In this document: piece after piece, positions 1-13,256 of the stretch | Position numbering within the stretch: the stretch's first letter is position 1 | Layout: each line of letters begins with the position of its first letter | Source: Botryosphaeria dothidea | Lineage: Eukaryota > Ascomycota > Dothideomycetes > Botryosphaeriales > Botryosphaeriaceae | NCBI GenBank assembly: GCA_011503125.2 | Contig: WWBZ02000001.1 | Coordinates: 5,456,001-5,520,000, forward strand | Length of the DNA stretch: 64,000 nt | Direction: 5' to 3' | Position numbers and translations under genes: made by a program | Notes under the pieces: generated by a model | The model's database searches: none | Told to the model about the DNA's origin: nothing | The model's input: the letters and a program-made list of their open reading frames with translations, nothing else

Positions 1-2233
1 CTTCTCCACTGACGCTACACCGACCGTTTCCTGCTGAGCAACATCGCGAAGATACGACGCACGACAATCAGCACCTTCCAGCCACTGTCTTCGACTCTCT
101 GCCAGTAGTTTGCCCTCATGACAATGCCACCGTTCCATCGCGTCCGCCGAAAATGTATGGTTCGTGCTAGTCTTTGAGACGCGTCTCAACTGTCTCTCCG
201 GAATGACCTCCGCCCTGTGCATGTCTTGGAGCCGCTCCACGAAACGTCTTTCTGCCCTTCCGTAGGGCGAAGCACGAGGAGTGATGCAAGCCACGTATCC
301 TTACTCCACACCGGCCATCTGGTATCATAGGGTGCTCAAACAGACCTCTCCACCTCGGATGATCTGATCCAACAGGACCACACGAACCCACCACAACCTT
401 TCCCAGCGCACGTCTTTCGATATCCTCCATTGACCTCCACGTAGTTGAAAACTGCCGGGTCCCATTTGTGCTGTCCAATCAGCCATGCAAGGGCGGGTCT
501 CAAGAAATTTGACGGCAGGCCAAACCGCAGCCACCACGTCCCCGCAAGTCAAACTCATCTGCTTGGTGAGGGCAAACCGGCGGAACAGCACATGCACGCC
601 TTGTGTTGGCTCTTCTCGTCCCCCGTCGAAAACCCCGCACACTCAATGTTGCAACGGACAGGGCCTCCGCAGCGAATTCGACTGGCAACTGTTGTTCGAT
701 AACGGGAAAGCAAGAGCAGCGCGACGACAGGGATGAAGCGAAATTGGTACAACTGCGGGATCTTTCCTCCATGTGACCCCAGACTTCAGCAAAGAAACTG
801 TACGGCGAATCCTTTCTAGCAATGACGTGCACATTGCTGCAAAGTTGCCCAACATCTCTGGCCCCGCTCAAGCAGCGTGTGCAGAGAATCAGACCACGGC
901 GCAAGAAACGAGCCCAAGCATACGTAGTATGCAATCTCACAAACCCCATCGAAGTAACCTCGAGGGCCTTGGTATTGCCGTCCAGAGATATGCGCACGTG
1001 CTCGGAACTCGTTACCCTGTACATGAGTATCAGGATTGCGGGCAAGGTGCACGCGCCTTCATGAGATCTTCCAAAGGATCATTTGCCACGGCAGACGGCG
1101 TCTAAAATAGCGGATCGCTCGATGCTCGGATGATGATAAGAGAGGAACCGATCCATCTCTCAAACAGGGACTCCAGCGCATTGAAGGATGAACCAAGAGA
1201 TCTCCTGACTCGGCAAGTTTTAATACCAGGAAACGCCCCTATTTCCTCCAAGCTCTTCATCGCTTCTTGGCGTTTCCTAAATTCAGACCAGAAGGCCTTG
1301 TCTAGCCGCCCGCTTTGGGCGGCTCATTACCGATGCTGTCTCCATAGGAAGATGATGTGCCGGCATCCGGTCCGAAAGCCTTGTCTCAGCCGACGAGTGG
1401 TTGGTTGTGCGCGCAAAGCACCGAGCTCGTAGTAGACCGGATTTATTGGTTCATGAATGCGCTTGTCGATAGCAATAAGCGGTCGACCAAGCGGCGTGAG
1501 GTTCCGGTTCTTGGGTCCGCGATGAAATGCCGTTGGATGGGAAGGAAAAGTGTCAGGGGCTCGACGACTTGGTTCAGGATTAGTTCGCTTTGGCGCTCGC
1601 CGCCTGGCGAGTGGGGAATTCCGTTCGAGTCTTGGCACACGCAACGCCGTTTTCCGGAGAATAGTAGTAAGAAGCATTATCAATAACGGGCCGGAGAACG
1701 CTATCGATATATCTCCGCCTTCGAAAACCTGGAAAGAGACATTATGATAGCAAGCTTGGTGGTGAGTGTGAGCTTCGGCAATCAACGTTGGGGTCCGATC
1801 AGATGAGCAGCTCATTACTGCGTTTATCGCTGACGCTTACATACTGCCCCGTTTTCCCGCCTTATGCGTAGCGGGGTTTACTTTTGCACCCCGGCATGCC
1901 GTCATCGTTGCTGATTCTTTCTTTTGTACGTGGGAGCATCGTGAGCACCTCTCCAACGGCCTTGGGGCACTAGACCTCCGTACTCGGCACTGCTCAAGAA
2001 CCTCGCTCTGTGACACTTGCTGATCGCATCAGCTTACTTTTTACAAAGCAATTGTCTCTCCCGCTCCTCTTCTTCTGGTCCCGCGTTTCGCTGTTACAGC
2101 CGCTACTCCTCAAAGCCATCTTACCACCATCATACTTTTGTCGTGGTTCTCTTTCCACATATCTGTCAATACATCAAGGAAAATACGACAGCAGAAAGAA
2201 GAAAAAAAGCTTTAAACGTCTAATGCACCCATA
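1..2233. other. Intergenic, no gene recognised
   Basis: About 2.2 kb without a convincing coding region. Open frames of up to 181 codons exist on both strands (for example 500-1045 and 1327-1815, minus), but they show no domain, no signal peptide and no splice-linked continuation, and they overlap other open frames. The last 220 bases before the amidase start are C/T-rich on the plus strand, as is common for fungal promoters and 5' UTRs. The end of a gene lying to the left of the window cannot be excluded. Confidence 0.6.
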
Positions 2234-3955
2234 ATGTCTCTCTCAACTTTCTTCTTCCAAATCTTCCTAACAATCTCATTTCTCAACCAATCCACCCATC
2301 AAACCTCTGCCCAATCCCTCGGCTTTGACACGCGCGAAGCAACCGTCTCCTCCGTTCATCACGCCCTCTTCACTGGTCTTTCTACCTGTCGCTCTGTCGT
2401 TTCCGCATTTCTCACTCGCATCGAGGCACACAATTCCCAAATCAATGCCATCATCTCTCTCAACCCATCCGCTCTTTCGTCTGCAGACGCTCTGGATGAA
2501 AGCCTCGCATCCGGCAACGCCACCGGCCCGCTCTTCTGCGTTCCCATCCTCCTCAAGGACAACTATGACGCCGCGGACCTGCCGACTACCGCGGGCATTG
2601 TGGCGCTCTCCGGCCTTGTCCCCGCGAAGGACGCTCCCACAGTCGCGGCGCTGAAGGCAGCAGGCGCAATCATTCTTGGAAAGGCCAACCTGCATGAGCT
2701 AGCGCTCGAGGGCCTTTCTGTCTCCTCGTGGGGCGGCCAGACGCTAAATCCATACGACACCACACGCACCCCAGGGGGGTCATCCGGTGGATCAGGAGCC
2801 GCTATAGCTGGATCCTTTGCAGTAATAGCGAGTGGAACGGACACGGTAAATTCACTAAGGAGCCCAGCTTCTGCAAATAGTCTGTTTTCAATCAGGCCTA
2901 CAAGGGGGCTGGTGAGCAGGGGAGGGGTGGTGCCGATTAGCTACACGCAGGACACGTGTGGCGTCATTGCACGGAGCGTCGAGGACGTGGCTGCCGGTTT
3001 AACGGCTATGGCGAGCGTGGGATATGACGGCAGTGACAATGCCACAGCACTTATCCCTAAGACGTCCGTTGGGGTGGACTATCTCGAGGAGCTGGCGAGC
3101 GCCTCGAGGAGCCTGGATGGCGTGCGTCTGGGGCTCCTGGAGCCCTTTCTAAACCGCACAAGCAGTCCAGAGAACGATCCCGTCAATGAGGCCATGGACA
3201 GCGCCGTTGAAAAGCTCGAAGCCGCGGGCGCCACCATCGTCCGCATCAACGACACCTCCCTCTACAACGCCACGGCCATCGCGGCCAAGCTCGACACCCA
3301 ACGCTTCGAGTACCGCGAGTTCATGGACGCGTACTTGCAGAACCCGTCCCACACCTCCACCGGCAACACTTCCTTTCCCCGCACCCTCGCGGAGCTCTAC
3401 CAGACCAACAACACCTCCGGCTCCGGCACCGGCAACGGCTCCTTCCTCGTCATTCCCGCTCAGTACGAGTACGTCACCACGGCCCTCGTCTCCAGCACCT
3501 CCAACGCCACCTACGCCACCGTCCAGTCCGGCGTCCGCAACCTCACCCTCGCACTAGCAGCCACCCTCTCCGAGAACAAGCTCTCAGCCATCATCTACCC
3601 GGAGCAGCGCAACCTCGTCGTCAAAGTCGGCTCTGCCTCCCAGAGCGGCCGCAACGGTATCCTCGCCGCGCTAACGGGCAGTCCGGTGGTTACGGTGCCC
3701 GTGGGGTTTAGTAGCGAGAGCGAGGAGGCGCCGGTGGGCGTGCCGATTGGGATGGAGATTTTGGGGGCGCCGTGGGAGGAGAGGAGGCTGTTGGCAATTG
3801 GGAAGTGCGTGGGTGTGGCGTTGGGGCCGCAGGGGCGGAGGAAGGCGCCGAAGATGGCGGAGGCGTATTTGGAAGTGAAGGAGTATGAGGGTGTGCCGGT
3901 TGTGAAGCCGGATACTAGTAACATCCCGGCGGCGTATCCATTGGGTGTTTTGTAG
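2234..3955 (+). CDS. Secreted amidase-signature (AS) family hydrolase
   Basis: Single-exon gene of 573 aa. The AS family hydrolyses amide bonds with a Ser-cisSer-Lys triad. The triad can be placed at Lys108 (LLKDNYDA), Ser183 in the glycine/serine loop GGSSGGSG (181-188) and nucleophile Ser207 in GTDTVNSLRSPA. The VNS in place of the bacterial GGS is frequent in fungal relatives. Residues 1-28 form a hydrophobic signal peptide ending near TSAQS, and the mature part has many N-x-S/T sites, so the enzyme is probably secreted or vacuolar. Length fits the fungal family. The ATG at 2234 is chosen because it starts the signal peptide. The third quarter (about 3190-3560) is strongly C-rich at third positions compared with the rest. 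The substrate cannot be read from sequence. An inverted-repeat element lies about 160 bp past the stop. Confidence 0.9.
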   Translation: MSLSTFFFQIFLTISFLNQSTHQTSAQSLGFDTREATVSSVHHALFTGLSTCRSVVSAFLTRIEAHNSQINAIISLNPSALSSADALDESLASGNATGPLFCVPILLKDNYDAADLPTTAGIVALSGLVPAKDAPTVAALKAAGAIILGKANLHELALEGLSVSSWGGQTLNPYDTTRTPGGSSGGSGAAIAGSFAVIASGTDTVNSLRSPASANSLFSIRPTRGLVSRGGVVPISYTQDTCGVIARSVEDVAAGLTAMASVGYDGSDNATALIPKTSVGVDYLEELASASRSLDGVRLGLLEPFLNRTSSPENDPVNEAMDSAVEKLEAAGATIVRINDTSLYNATAIAAKLDTQRFEYREFMDAYLQNPSHTSTGNTSFPRTLAELYQTNNTSGSGTGNGSFLVIPAQYEYVTTALVSSTSNATYATVQSGVRNLTLALAATLSENKLSAIIYPEQRNLVVKVGSASQSGRNGILAALTGSPVVTVPVGFSSESEEAPVGVPIGMEILGAPWEERRLLAIGKCVGVALGPQGRRKAPKMAEAYLEVKEYEGVPVVKPDTSNIPAAYPLGVL

Positions 3956-6900
3956 GTCGCGGATTTGGTGTCAAGGATGGGTTGGAATGTGCTGTGCTTG
4001 GTTTGTCGGGGATGCGAGCTGGATTTTTATGGATGGACGTGGCTGTAATGATGAAATGATAATGAACTCCTGCTCGGAAAATTTAACCCTACGACTTATT
4101 CTCGTGGGAAGTTGAAGCATTCGTGCGGATGGTTTTCACACTCCAAACGAATCACACTTACGTCCGGATGAATGCTTCCATTCCCCATGAAGTTTCATTC
4201 ATTGAAGGCTATTACAGCTAACCGCTGGCTGACATGACTATGGGGTGTGAAGGAGAGCTCGAAGGTGATGTGTTGAAGGCAAGAGACGGGGGTTGGACGT
4301 TGGTATATGAACGAAGCGTAATGACGAGACGATAATGGCACTTTCCTCGGATTTTCGAATCCTATTCCGCGGCTATTTTTGCTGCTGCTGTTACCGCTGA
4401 TGCTCACAGGGACTCTACATGAGTTCCTTCATGTATGTACGGCGATGATTGATTGTATACTAAACAATGGATGGGACATTATGGTGTCGAAATCCTGGCG
4501 TAGAAACGGATACAACCGCTACAAGCTTGACTCAATGACAATCTTACGGGGACGACAAACCCCTCGTCAATGACAGTCCATTCAAATCACCATTCTGTAC
4601 GTTATCGGATACATCGACCGCAATACCGCCCTCAATTTCTTCGTTGTCTTCTACCTTCATGCCTCTTCCATCAACATACATCTTCTATCAATTCCATGCC
4701 TCAAGATGTGGAGAGTCTTGCAGGGGCTTGGATCTGGGCGAGGGCTCATTCTTTGAAATATCTTCGACAGTAAAAGTCGAAGCTCCTGTGTTTGCTGATA
4801 AAGGGCTTCTTCATCTTGCGGCCGCAATACTTCCTGTATGCCAAAATTCAAGTGCAAACATTCTCCTTGATGGCCTTCACCATACATATGGCCGGTAGCC
4901 GGAGAACAACCTCGGCCGATGAATTGCCAAAGATGATCATCATTGACAGACAAAGTGTTGATCCATTATTAACATCAACTGAGGTGTGATTACTAAAAGA
5001 TACCAGAAGCGATGACATCCGAAGGTCAGATTCTCTTCTCCTGATCCGTGGCCTAAGTGGTCAATTTCTCGTCCAGTAGTCTTTCTGGTAATCCAATTGC
5101 GCGGAACTCTTCCGGAGGTGGAGACGTGATTACAAACCAGCTCCTCTTGCTAAAGGCCGGAGATGGGACACTTGCCGAGAATCAGCTTCATCAAGGTTGT
5201 AATCCACTTTATTGAAACGCAACTCGACACGAGCAGAGTCAGCCAGATAAATTGCTCTGGGCGGATGATGTCATCTCGGAGAGGGAACGGAGATGACCGG
5301 CGTACTGTTTGCCGTGTGCTACTGCGCCATGGCCTGTGTAGGCTGGCTATTCTCTATCCGTAAGTAAAGTGGGTATCCGATGTCGGAAAGTTGGAAGCCA
5401 CATGAGAAAGTTTCTGACTGCAAAAGGAAATCCATCCTGTATGGAATTCGTGGGAGTCAATGCCGTCTCTTGAAACTCGAGGTTGGTATCTGAGTATGTG
5501 AGCGGTTAACGAAAACCAAACCTGCGACATCTGTATCATCTGGGTGCGCATTACTTGCGGTGAACCGAATTGGCTCCACCATCATTGATTGAGCCTGGAA
5601 GACAATGGAGAGGCACTAGTGCTGCTGGCATGATGAGGCAGCCAAACCACTCACTCTTCGAATGTATCAAAGAAAAGCAACATTGCGGAGATGTCACATC
5701 AGTCAGTTCACTTACCGTCTGGCTGTCAATGCAAAGTATCACCAAATCAGAAGCAGCCAAATACATCCTGCGTAGAAGCCCCTGGGCGTTTTCTTCTTCT
5801 CCTCTGAGACAGCGGATATTCGCGTCTTGTCCGACATTTCAAGTTATGTCAAAGTCGCGTGGGCGGCAGTTCTCGGCACCTGAGACTGTAACACAGTCAC
5901 AAACCGAACAATGGAGTGTTCTCCACGAGCGCATGCGGCAACGATTGGCCAGTCTGGGGGATCAGCTCCACGGATTCTGTAGGCGGGTCTAGCCGAGAGG
6001 AGTGGTGAGCGCAGATCTGTCTGGAGGCGCAAAGCGGCCTTCGCGACAACGTGGATCCCCAAACGCTCGGACGATCGCATGCGAATACGACATGTAAAGA
6101 AAGGAGTTCGGAGAGAGCCCATTGCGCCCGGTCAATCCGGTCAATCATCGTATCTTGTGTGTGCGCCGAGGCGTGGCGATGCGGCTGTACGCTGCGTCGT
6201 CCTCACCTGGGTTCCGCGGGCGAATATTCGCGCTGGACCCTTGGTCGTTGCTGCTGACGCAGTGGCGGTGCTGACGGTCACCCTGCACGAATGGGCGCGC
6301 AGGCATTACAGTGCCTTACCCAATATTGCCCCTGAGGGGAGCCAATCCAGATGAGCCTAAAAATGGTCGGCATATCCAAAAGCAATGCGCCAAGACCTGA
6401 ACGTCGAGGTCCCAAACGGCAGACGTATCGTCGCCGAGCCGTTCGAGTTTCCAGTCGACCCAGAGGGAAGGCGCTTACTGTCGTCACTCTCTGGAAGATG
6501 CGGAAACCAAGAACTCGGTTTGCGCGGCCCGGTGCGGCGTCTCAGGAATCTAGATGCAGATGCCAGTCGATCGTCTGGGCGATTCCGCGGTTGTGCGCAC
6601 AACTGCCCGAACGGAGGCGCGCTGGTGAAGCTGGCGCGGGGCGTTCTCAGGCGTGCCCAATCTATTCGATATTCTAAATTGAGTCGTTGACGCACGCCTG
6701 GTGGTGCTCGGATCGGAGATTGTGCGGCTCGAAAGCTGGGTGTTGTGGCTCAGAGTGCGGAGGTTGCTGCTGTGTGCAGTCTCTCGGGAGGATGCGGCGC
6801 CGGAGCGCGTGGGTCGGGAGTGGCACGGGCAGCGGCAAGAGGGATCCGCGGAGCCTGCTTGGCTGCAGGAGGGCGGTGTTGAGCTGGCTGCGTCTGGTGG

Positions 6901-7446
6901 TGTGTGTTTGCGCGTGGTGGTGTTCGAGGCGCTTTGGCAGTGTTCGGCGCGGCTTGGGCGGGGATCAGCAAGGCGAGACCCCTGGCGCTGCCCCTCTTGG
7001 CCCTCGTCCAGCCACTCCGCGACGCCCGCGCCGCTGAAACTGGGCTGAAGTGACGCTGCGAGCAGGACACGAAGCTTGGTCTGCGCGCAAGACAGAGGCG
7101 CCTGCTGCCAAATCATACCAGACGGCTGCCATGGGTACAATACGGCCGTTGAACGGCGCTCGAGCGCTCAGGCGCCGTGTCTTTTCGCTCGTCCCAAGCC
7201 CCTCTTGAGTCGCCTCTCGGAGACGCTCTCTTCCGCGCCATCTGCGCATCTCTACTGCTTTTTGCCCAAACTAGTCCTGCCAACAAGCTTCTAAGCCTCT
7301 CTCGACACGAGGTCTATCGCGATAACCAGCGTGACCCTGCTAAGAGCTGCCCATCCGTCCAGCTAAAGATTGACAGCTTGCAATCACTCGACGGCGGACT
7401 CTTCCCGCGCCCACAACCCACTAACCCACCGAACACTACCCAAGTC
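3956..7446. other. Long intergenic stretch, no gene recognised
   Basis: Nearly 3.5 kb without a recognisable gene. It holds one copy of an 81-bp inverted-repeat element (4112-4192). The part from about 5,900 to 7,300 is more GC-rich and carries several long overlapping open frames on both strands, the pattern expected of GC-rich non-coding DNA. None has a recognisable motif. The frame of the downstream peroxiredoxin-like gene stays open back to about 7177 but has no ATG before 7447. Confidence 0.55.
4112..4192 (+). repeat. 81-bp inverted-repeat element, copy A
   Basis: This 81-bp segment has a second copy of exactly the same length at 11279-11359. The ends are conserved (TTGAAGCATT at the left, CCCCATGAAG at the right) along with the CCGGATGA core, while the middle differs. 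Within copy A, positions 4114-4129 and 4163-4178 are inverted repeats matching at 14 of 16 positions, so the segment could form a hairpin. It lies about 160 bp past the amidase stop. It resembles a short dispersed or MITE-like element, or a 3'-region motif. No flanking target duplication was identified. Confidence 0.6.
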
Positions 7447-8567
7447 ATGGCCGCCACAACGGAAAAGGCTCTTGAGCAGCAACATCCTGCGACTGCGGAC
7501 ATGAAGCCCGAGACACCTGCCTCAGCACCAGCACCAGACACTACTACGAACGAGAAGGATGGCGCAGCAACCGCAACCGTCGCTCAAGATCAAGACGCCG
7601 CAGCAGCAGCATGCGACTTTGACCCCTCTGCCGACTTCAAGGGCGATCTGCAGGTCTCGCAAGACCTGCCCACAGAGAAGGACATCAAGAAGTGCGAGGA
7701 CATGCTAGTGCTAGGCGCAGACGGCGAGTCGCGGCCCTTCAAGAGCCTGTATTCAGGCGAGGGCGTCGCGTCCAGGCAACTGATCATCTTTGTGCGACAC
7801 TTCTTCTGCGGAGTACGATTCAGGCCTCTCTCCTGCACCGCGCAGCACGACGACTAACATTGCAGCAGAACTGCCAGGAATTCTTGCGCACCCTCTCCGC
7901 CAGCGTCACCCCTGACGCACTGCTCGCGCTGCCCACGCCAACCTTCATCACCATCGTCGGCTGCGGCCGCCCCGAGTTGATTCCCATGTATGCGCAGACG
8001 ACCAACTGCCCCTTCCCCATCTTCGCCGACCCGACCACCAAGCTGTATGCGCAGTTGGGCATGTCGCGCACGTTGTCGATGGGACCGAAGCGCCCGGAAT
8101 ATATCAGGGCGGGAATGGTGTCGACCACGGTGCAGAGCATGGTCCAGTGCATCAAAAGCGGCAAAGGTATAGTGCAGGGCGGCGATCTCAGACAGGTGGG
8201 CGGCGAGATGTTGTTCGAGGACGAGCAGGTGACTTGGGTGCACCGCATGAAGAACACGCGCGACCACGCCGAGATCGACCAGCTTAGGCGGGTGCTGGGG
8301 TTGACCGGGAAGGACGAGGGCAGAAGACAGAGAAACGATGGCTTCAAGGCGATGGCGAGAAGCATGAGCTGGAGTCGCAGGCAGGAGCGCAGCAAGGAGC
8401 GCAGGCACGATCGGAGCAGATCCCGAGAAGACCGGGTGGTGGAGGAGGAGGAGGATGAGAGGGCAGCGGAGGTCAAGGAGAAGGAGCAGAAGGAGAGGAG
8501 GAAGAGCAAGAGAATGTCACTGTTTGCAAGACCGGAGCATCACAGCCAAGGCGAGAAGGCGTCATGA
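7447..8567 (+). CDS. Peroxiredoxin-like (PRXL2/AhpC-TSA_2) protein with charged RS-rich tail
   Basis: Two exons, 7447-7812 and 7869-8567, give 354 aa. The intron is 56 nt (GTACGA donor, CTAAC branch site, CAGCAG acceptor). Residues 1-60 are Ala/Thr-rich low complexity. The thioredoxin-like fold follows, with the family motif RHFFCG-NCQEF spanning the splice junction (Cys121 and Cys124 as a CxxC), then FITIVGCG and the FADPTTKLYAQLG segment. Members of this family are redox-active or regulatory thioredoxin-fold proteins; function here is inferred. The C-terminal 75 residues are very basic and Arg/Ser/Glu-rich (SRRQERSKERRHDRSRSRE), unusual for a peroxiredoxin and resembling an RS-type interaction or nuclear signal. 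The start at 7447 is the first ATG of the frame. The tandem acceptor could add one Gln at the junction. Confidence 0.85.
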
Positions 8568-9476
8568 GGACTGAAGGAAAATGTCGGGTTGGAGGATGCA
8601 TGAGTCTTGCCGGTATACCATTTGCAGCGGCGTTTAGGGAGCTAAGGGAACAAAGTCCGGGTTAGAGCGCAGCGGCGAATTCTCGGAATAGAAGAAGACT
8701 TGCTCGATATAGATTCGACCTGGCATGCGGGCGCCGGCTGGCGGAAAGAGACGTGAAAGACTCCCTCAAAGTTTATCGGGCGCGGTTCCGATACGAGCCT
8801 GACTCGGTCACGGGTGTTACCAAGCGACGCGCCGTGGGGAAGCAGAGCCTCAAAGCTGCAATTTGATGACGCAGATTGCTGGCAGATAGTAACTTCACGA
8901 GAACGAAGAAAGTAATAGAGTCCTTCGCAGAGCGCCCCACTGGTCGTTGGCGGACCGAATGCGGAAAAAAGTCCCGATAGAGTCGGCCGCCGGGCTTACC
9001 TGCCACGGGCGCGCTGCGAGAGAGCGACCCCGCTACCCCGCCGCGCGCAGGCTCGTCATCGCCTGCACATTCGTCAGAAAGCGCGTCCAGAACCTTGCCG
9101 CAAAGCGCAAGGATCCCACGCGCACTGATGAGGGGAAGCTTTGCCAGCTATTGGCATCGGGGACAGTAGGGACAAGACTTCCGCACGCCAATTGCTGCTG
9201 GACCATTGGGCGCGCGTGGCGGTCCCCATGCCCAGCGTTGTAGCGTGCCAGCCATGAGGTTATTGCTGCCGGTTGCCCTCCCCCACATGGCCATGGCTCC
9301 TGCTCCCGGCGAAGGCACATAAAACGGATCCGCCGCCTCCCGTCACCGTCGTCTTGAACCAATTCCTTTCTCTCCCTTCGCAGCCTGCCCTCTACCGCTC
9401 CCAAGATACCCCGCAGTCCGCGATAGCCCGCCTCCAACAGCCGACCCCAAAGCCGGAACCACTGCCGCCACTCACC
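8568..9476. other. Intergenic region and ADH promoter
   Basis: About 0.9 kb between two plus-strand genes. No coding region is recognised. The last 130 bases before the ADH ATG are C-rich with little G, typical of a highly expressed fungal gene promoter or 5' UTR. No TATA box or named factor site was assigned. Confidence 0.5.
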
Positions 9477-11024
<1,548 letters not shown>

Positions 11025-11725
11025 AAATACTTTCGTGTTGGCCAGGGTTGGTTGTTCGATCAAAAGGTGGTTTGCGGTTAGAGGAGTTTCATTCGATGTG
11101 CTCATGATCTAGGGTCTACGTTTGGGGGCTTGGGCGGTTACGGAGTGAGATTGTGCAAAAAAGTGACAGGTTGGCGTCTGCTGCCATGCAGTCAGTAAAT
11201 AGCCTTGAATACGAATTCGAACGGAATTTTCTATGAACAACTCGCCGTCACTACTATGGATGAAAAAGGTATGGGGGTTTGAAGCATTAGTCTGGATGGA
11301 AGTGTCGAAGGGTTTCTTTGACATTCGCGCCCGGATGAACGCTTCGACTCCCCATGAAGACGACTAAGACAGACATCTTTCGTATCGGTGCGTGTGGACT
11401 GCCACCCCTTCATTCTCTTTCAGTACCCCTAACCTATATGTAATTACAGTGTCAGGAAATTCCTCCAAGTTGGCCATCCAGCTTGATGTATGTAAGAGCA
11501 GGGAAATCAACAAGAGGCTGAAGAAAGCACTGATTTTCCAAATTCAGATCAATCTTCCATCGAGTCCCGTGACGTGTGCCTTCTTGGTCTAATTCACAGT
11601 ATCTCGCGTTTGTATGTTCTGATTCTGGAAGGTACGCATGCCCTCCACCTACAGAAACCGATATCACACTTCCGCTCCTCCCCTTTCACTCGTCTTTTAC
11701 GCCAACGAAAACCTCCTCACCAACC
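11025..11725. other. Intergenic region between ADH and SET gene
   Basis: 700 bp with no recognisable gene. It contains copy B of the 81-bp element. The reading frame of the SET-domain gene is open back to 11576 but the first ATG is at 11726, so the upstream part is treated as 5' UTR. Confidence 0.5.
11279..11359 (+). repeat. 81-bp inverted-repeat element, copy B
   Basis: Second copy of the element at 4112-4192, with equal length and the same conserved ends. Its arms are 11281-11296 and 11330-11345, a weaker match than in copy A. It lies 255 bp past the ADH stop codon, so both copies follow the 3' end of a plus-strand gene. Confidence 0.55.
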
Positions 11726-12788
11726 ATGACGACACCACCGCTCTACACCAGATCAAAAAGGCATTTCCAAATGGCCACCATCTCCCCCTTCCTCCACACC
11801 ACGCCGCTCCCCGGCCGCGGCCTCGGCACCCTGGCCACGGCGCCCATGCCCAGAGGCACCCGCCTCATCGCCGACCCGCCCGTCCTGGCCGCCACCGCCC
11901 GCGAGATGCTCAACGAGGACGTCCTGCGCGCCCGCATCGTCGCCGCCTACGCCGCCCTCGACGACGCCCAGCGGGACCGCGTGCGCGGGCTCGCTGCCGA
12001 CCCTGCCGCGCTGGCGCGGTGGAGGAGGGTCTTCGAAGGGGAAGAGGCCGTTGCGAGGGGATGGGGCGCTGAGGGGACCGGGCACGTGGGCGGTCTGGGG
12101 GTTGAGGAGAAGGCGCACGTCATGGGCGCGTGGAATACGAACTGCTTCGGGGTTGGGCTGGGGGAGAGTAGGGAGGGCTGGGTTGCGGTCGTGGCGCCAA
12201 GTGCGGCGCGGTTGAATCACTCGTGTCGCCCGAATGCAGTGTTTGCGTGGAATGATACGGTGGGCGCGATTACGGTGCAGGCGATTAGGGACATTGGGAT
12301 GGGCGAGGAGGTTACGATTGCGTATGTCGATGTGGTGCGGAAGGGGGAGAGGAGGAGGAGGGCGTTGAGTGAGGGGTATGGGTTTGATTGTGGGTGTGAG
12401 GCGTGTGTGGGTGGGGGGGAAGAGGGGGAGAAGATGAGGGGAAGGATTGAGAAGTTGAGGGCCTGGTTGGAGAAGAGGGCCGAGAGGAGTATGGTAGAAG
12501 AGGATGAAAAGGTCAGGGCCAGGGAGCTGGTGGACAAGGGTGTGAAGCTGCATGAACGGGCCGGCCTGATGGGCGTTCACCTGGCGGACTTGTAAGTGTT
12601 TCCACGTTCTTTCCGCAGACCCTGGATTGCCTCCCTTATATTAATAATTTGTCGACAGCTACCAAGCCGCCAACACTGTAACTGGAGACCGCCAATATCT
12701 GGAGCAGGAGTTGTGTGTTCGTTCATACTGCTTGGGAGACGACCACACACAAGTCCAGCGCCTCAAGCAGAGACTTGCGGACCTCTGA
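11726..12788 (+). CDS. SET-domain protein, probable lysine methyltransferase (SMYD/Set5-like)
   Basis: Two exons, 11726-12591 and 12659-12788, give 331 aa. Without splicing the frame would stop two codons into the intron (GTAAGT donor right after GVHLAD). The 67-nt intron ends GTCGACAG, and exon 2 adds 43 codons of a helical tail ending LKQRLADL. The SET domain covers about residues 20-240: the N-terminal GRGLGTLATAPMPRGT segment, the NHSCRPNAVFAWN motif near 163 (pseudoknot and AdoMet contact), the EEVTIAYVD segment, and the post-SET-like cysteines FDCGCEAC near 221. No MYND finger is seen. Fungal relatives methylate lysines on histones or ribosomal proteins; the target here is unknown. A second ATG at 11771 could be the start instead. 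Confidence 0.85.
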
Positions 12789-13256
12789 AGAATTTATTCT
12801 CCTTGGCCCTTGACTCGTCAGCGCCGCAGTACGACTCACGCCGCCGTCTCAATTGGAGCTTTTAATCTCTTCCGCATGAACACAGCCATGCGCTCACACA
12901 AAAGACTCTTCTCCTGCCCCGGAATTTTTCAGTAGCACGTCTCTTACCCTACTGGCATCTCCAATGAATGAATCCTCCCGAAATACGCCACTGCAACACA
13001 TCTCAGTTGCACCAAAATTACGAATGAAAAGCAGTTCTCTTCACAGAATCGATTTCCACATGCTAAAATTTCGAGCACTACGTCAACGAACCAATGCCAT
13101 AATCTACTTCTGTATATGATGCTAACCTCAACATTGAGCAGCTTCTTCAGACAGCCAGACAGCCAGACAGCCAGGCGCCGATATCAAACCCCGTTCTCTC
13201 CTTTCCTTTTACCATCTTGGAACACGGACCCGGTAGTGTCTGACACGATAACTTTA
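12789..13256. other. Intergenic region between convergent genes
   Basis: The 3' ends of the SET gene and the GMC oxidoreductase face each other across 468 bp. No coding signal is seen. A short tandem repeat lies at 13148-13174. Confidence 0.5.
13148..13174. repeat. Short tandem repeat (8-bp unit, about 3.4 copies)
   Basis: The unit CAGACAGC is repeated three times with a partial fourth copy, in the shared 3' region of two convergent genes. It is probably neutral. Confidence 0.8.

Noticed and set aside
500..1045. 181-codon minus-strand frame in the left gene-free region
   Set aside because: No domain, no signal peptide, overlaps other frames; not supportable as a gene.
1327..1815. 162-codon minus-strand frame
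   Set aside because: No recognisable motif and no splice-linked continuation.
6550..7140. 196-codon minus-strand frame upstream of the peroxiredoxin-like gene
   Set aside because: Ser/Pro/Arg-rich chance frame in GC-rich DNA, with open frames on both strands over the same interval.
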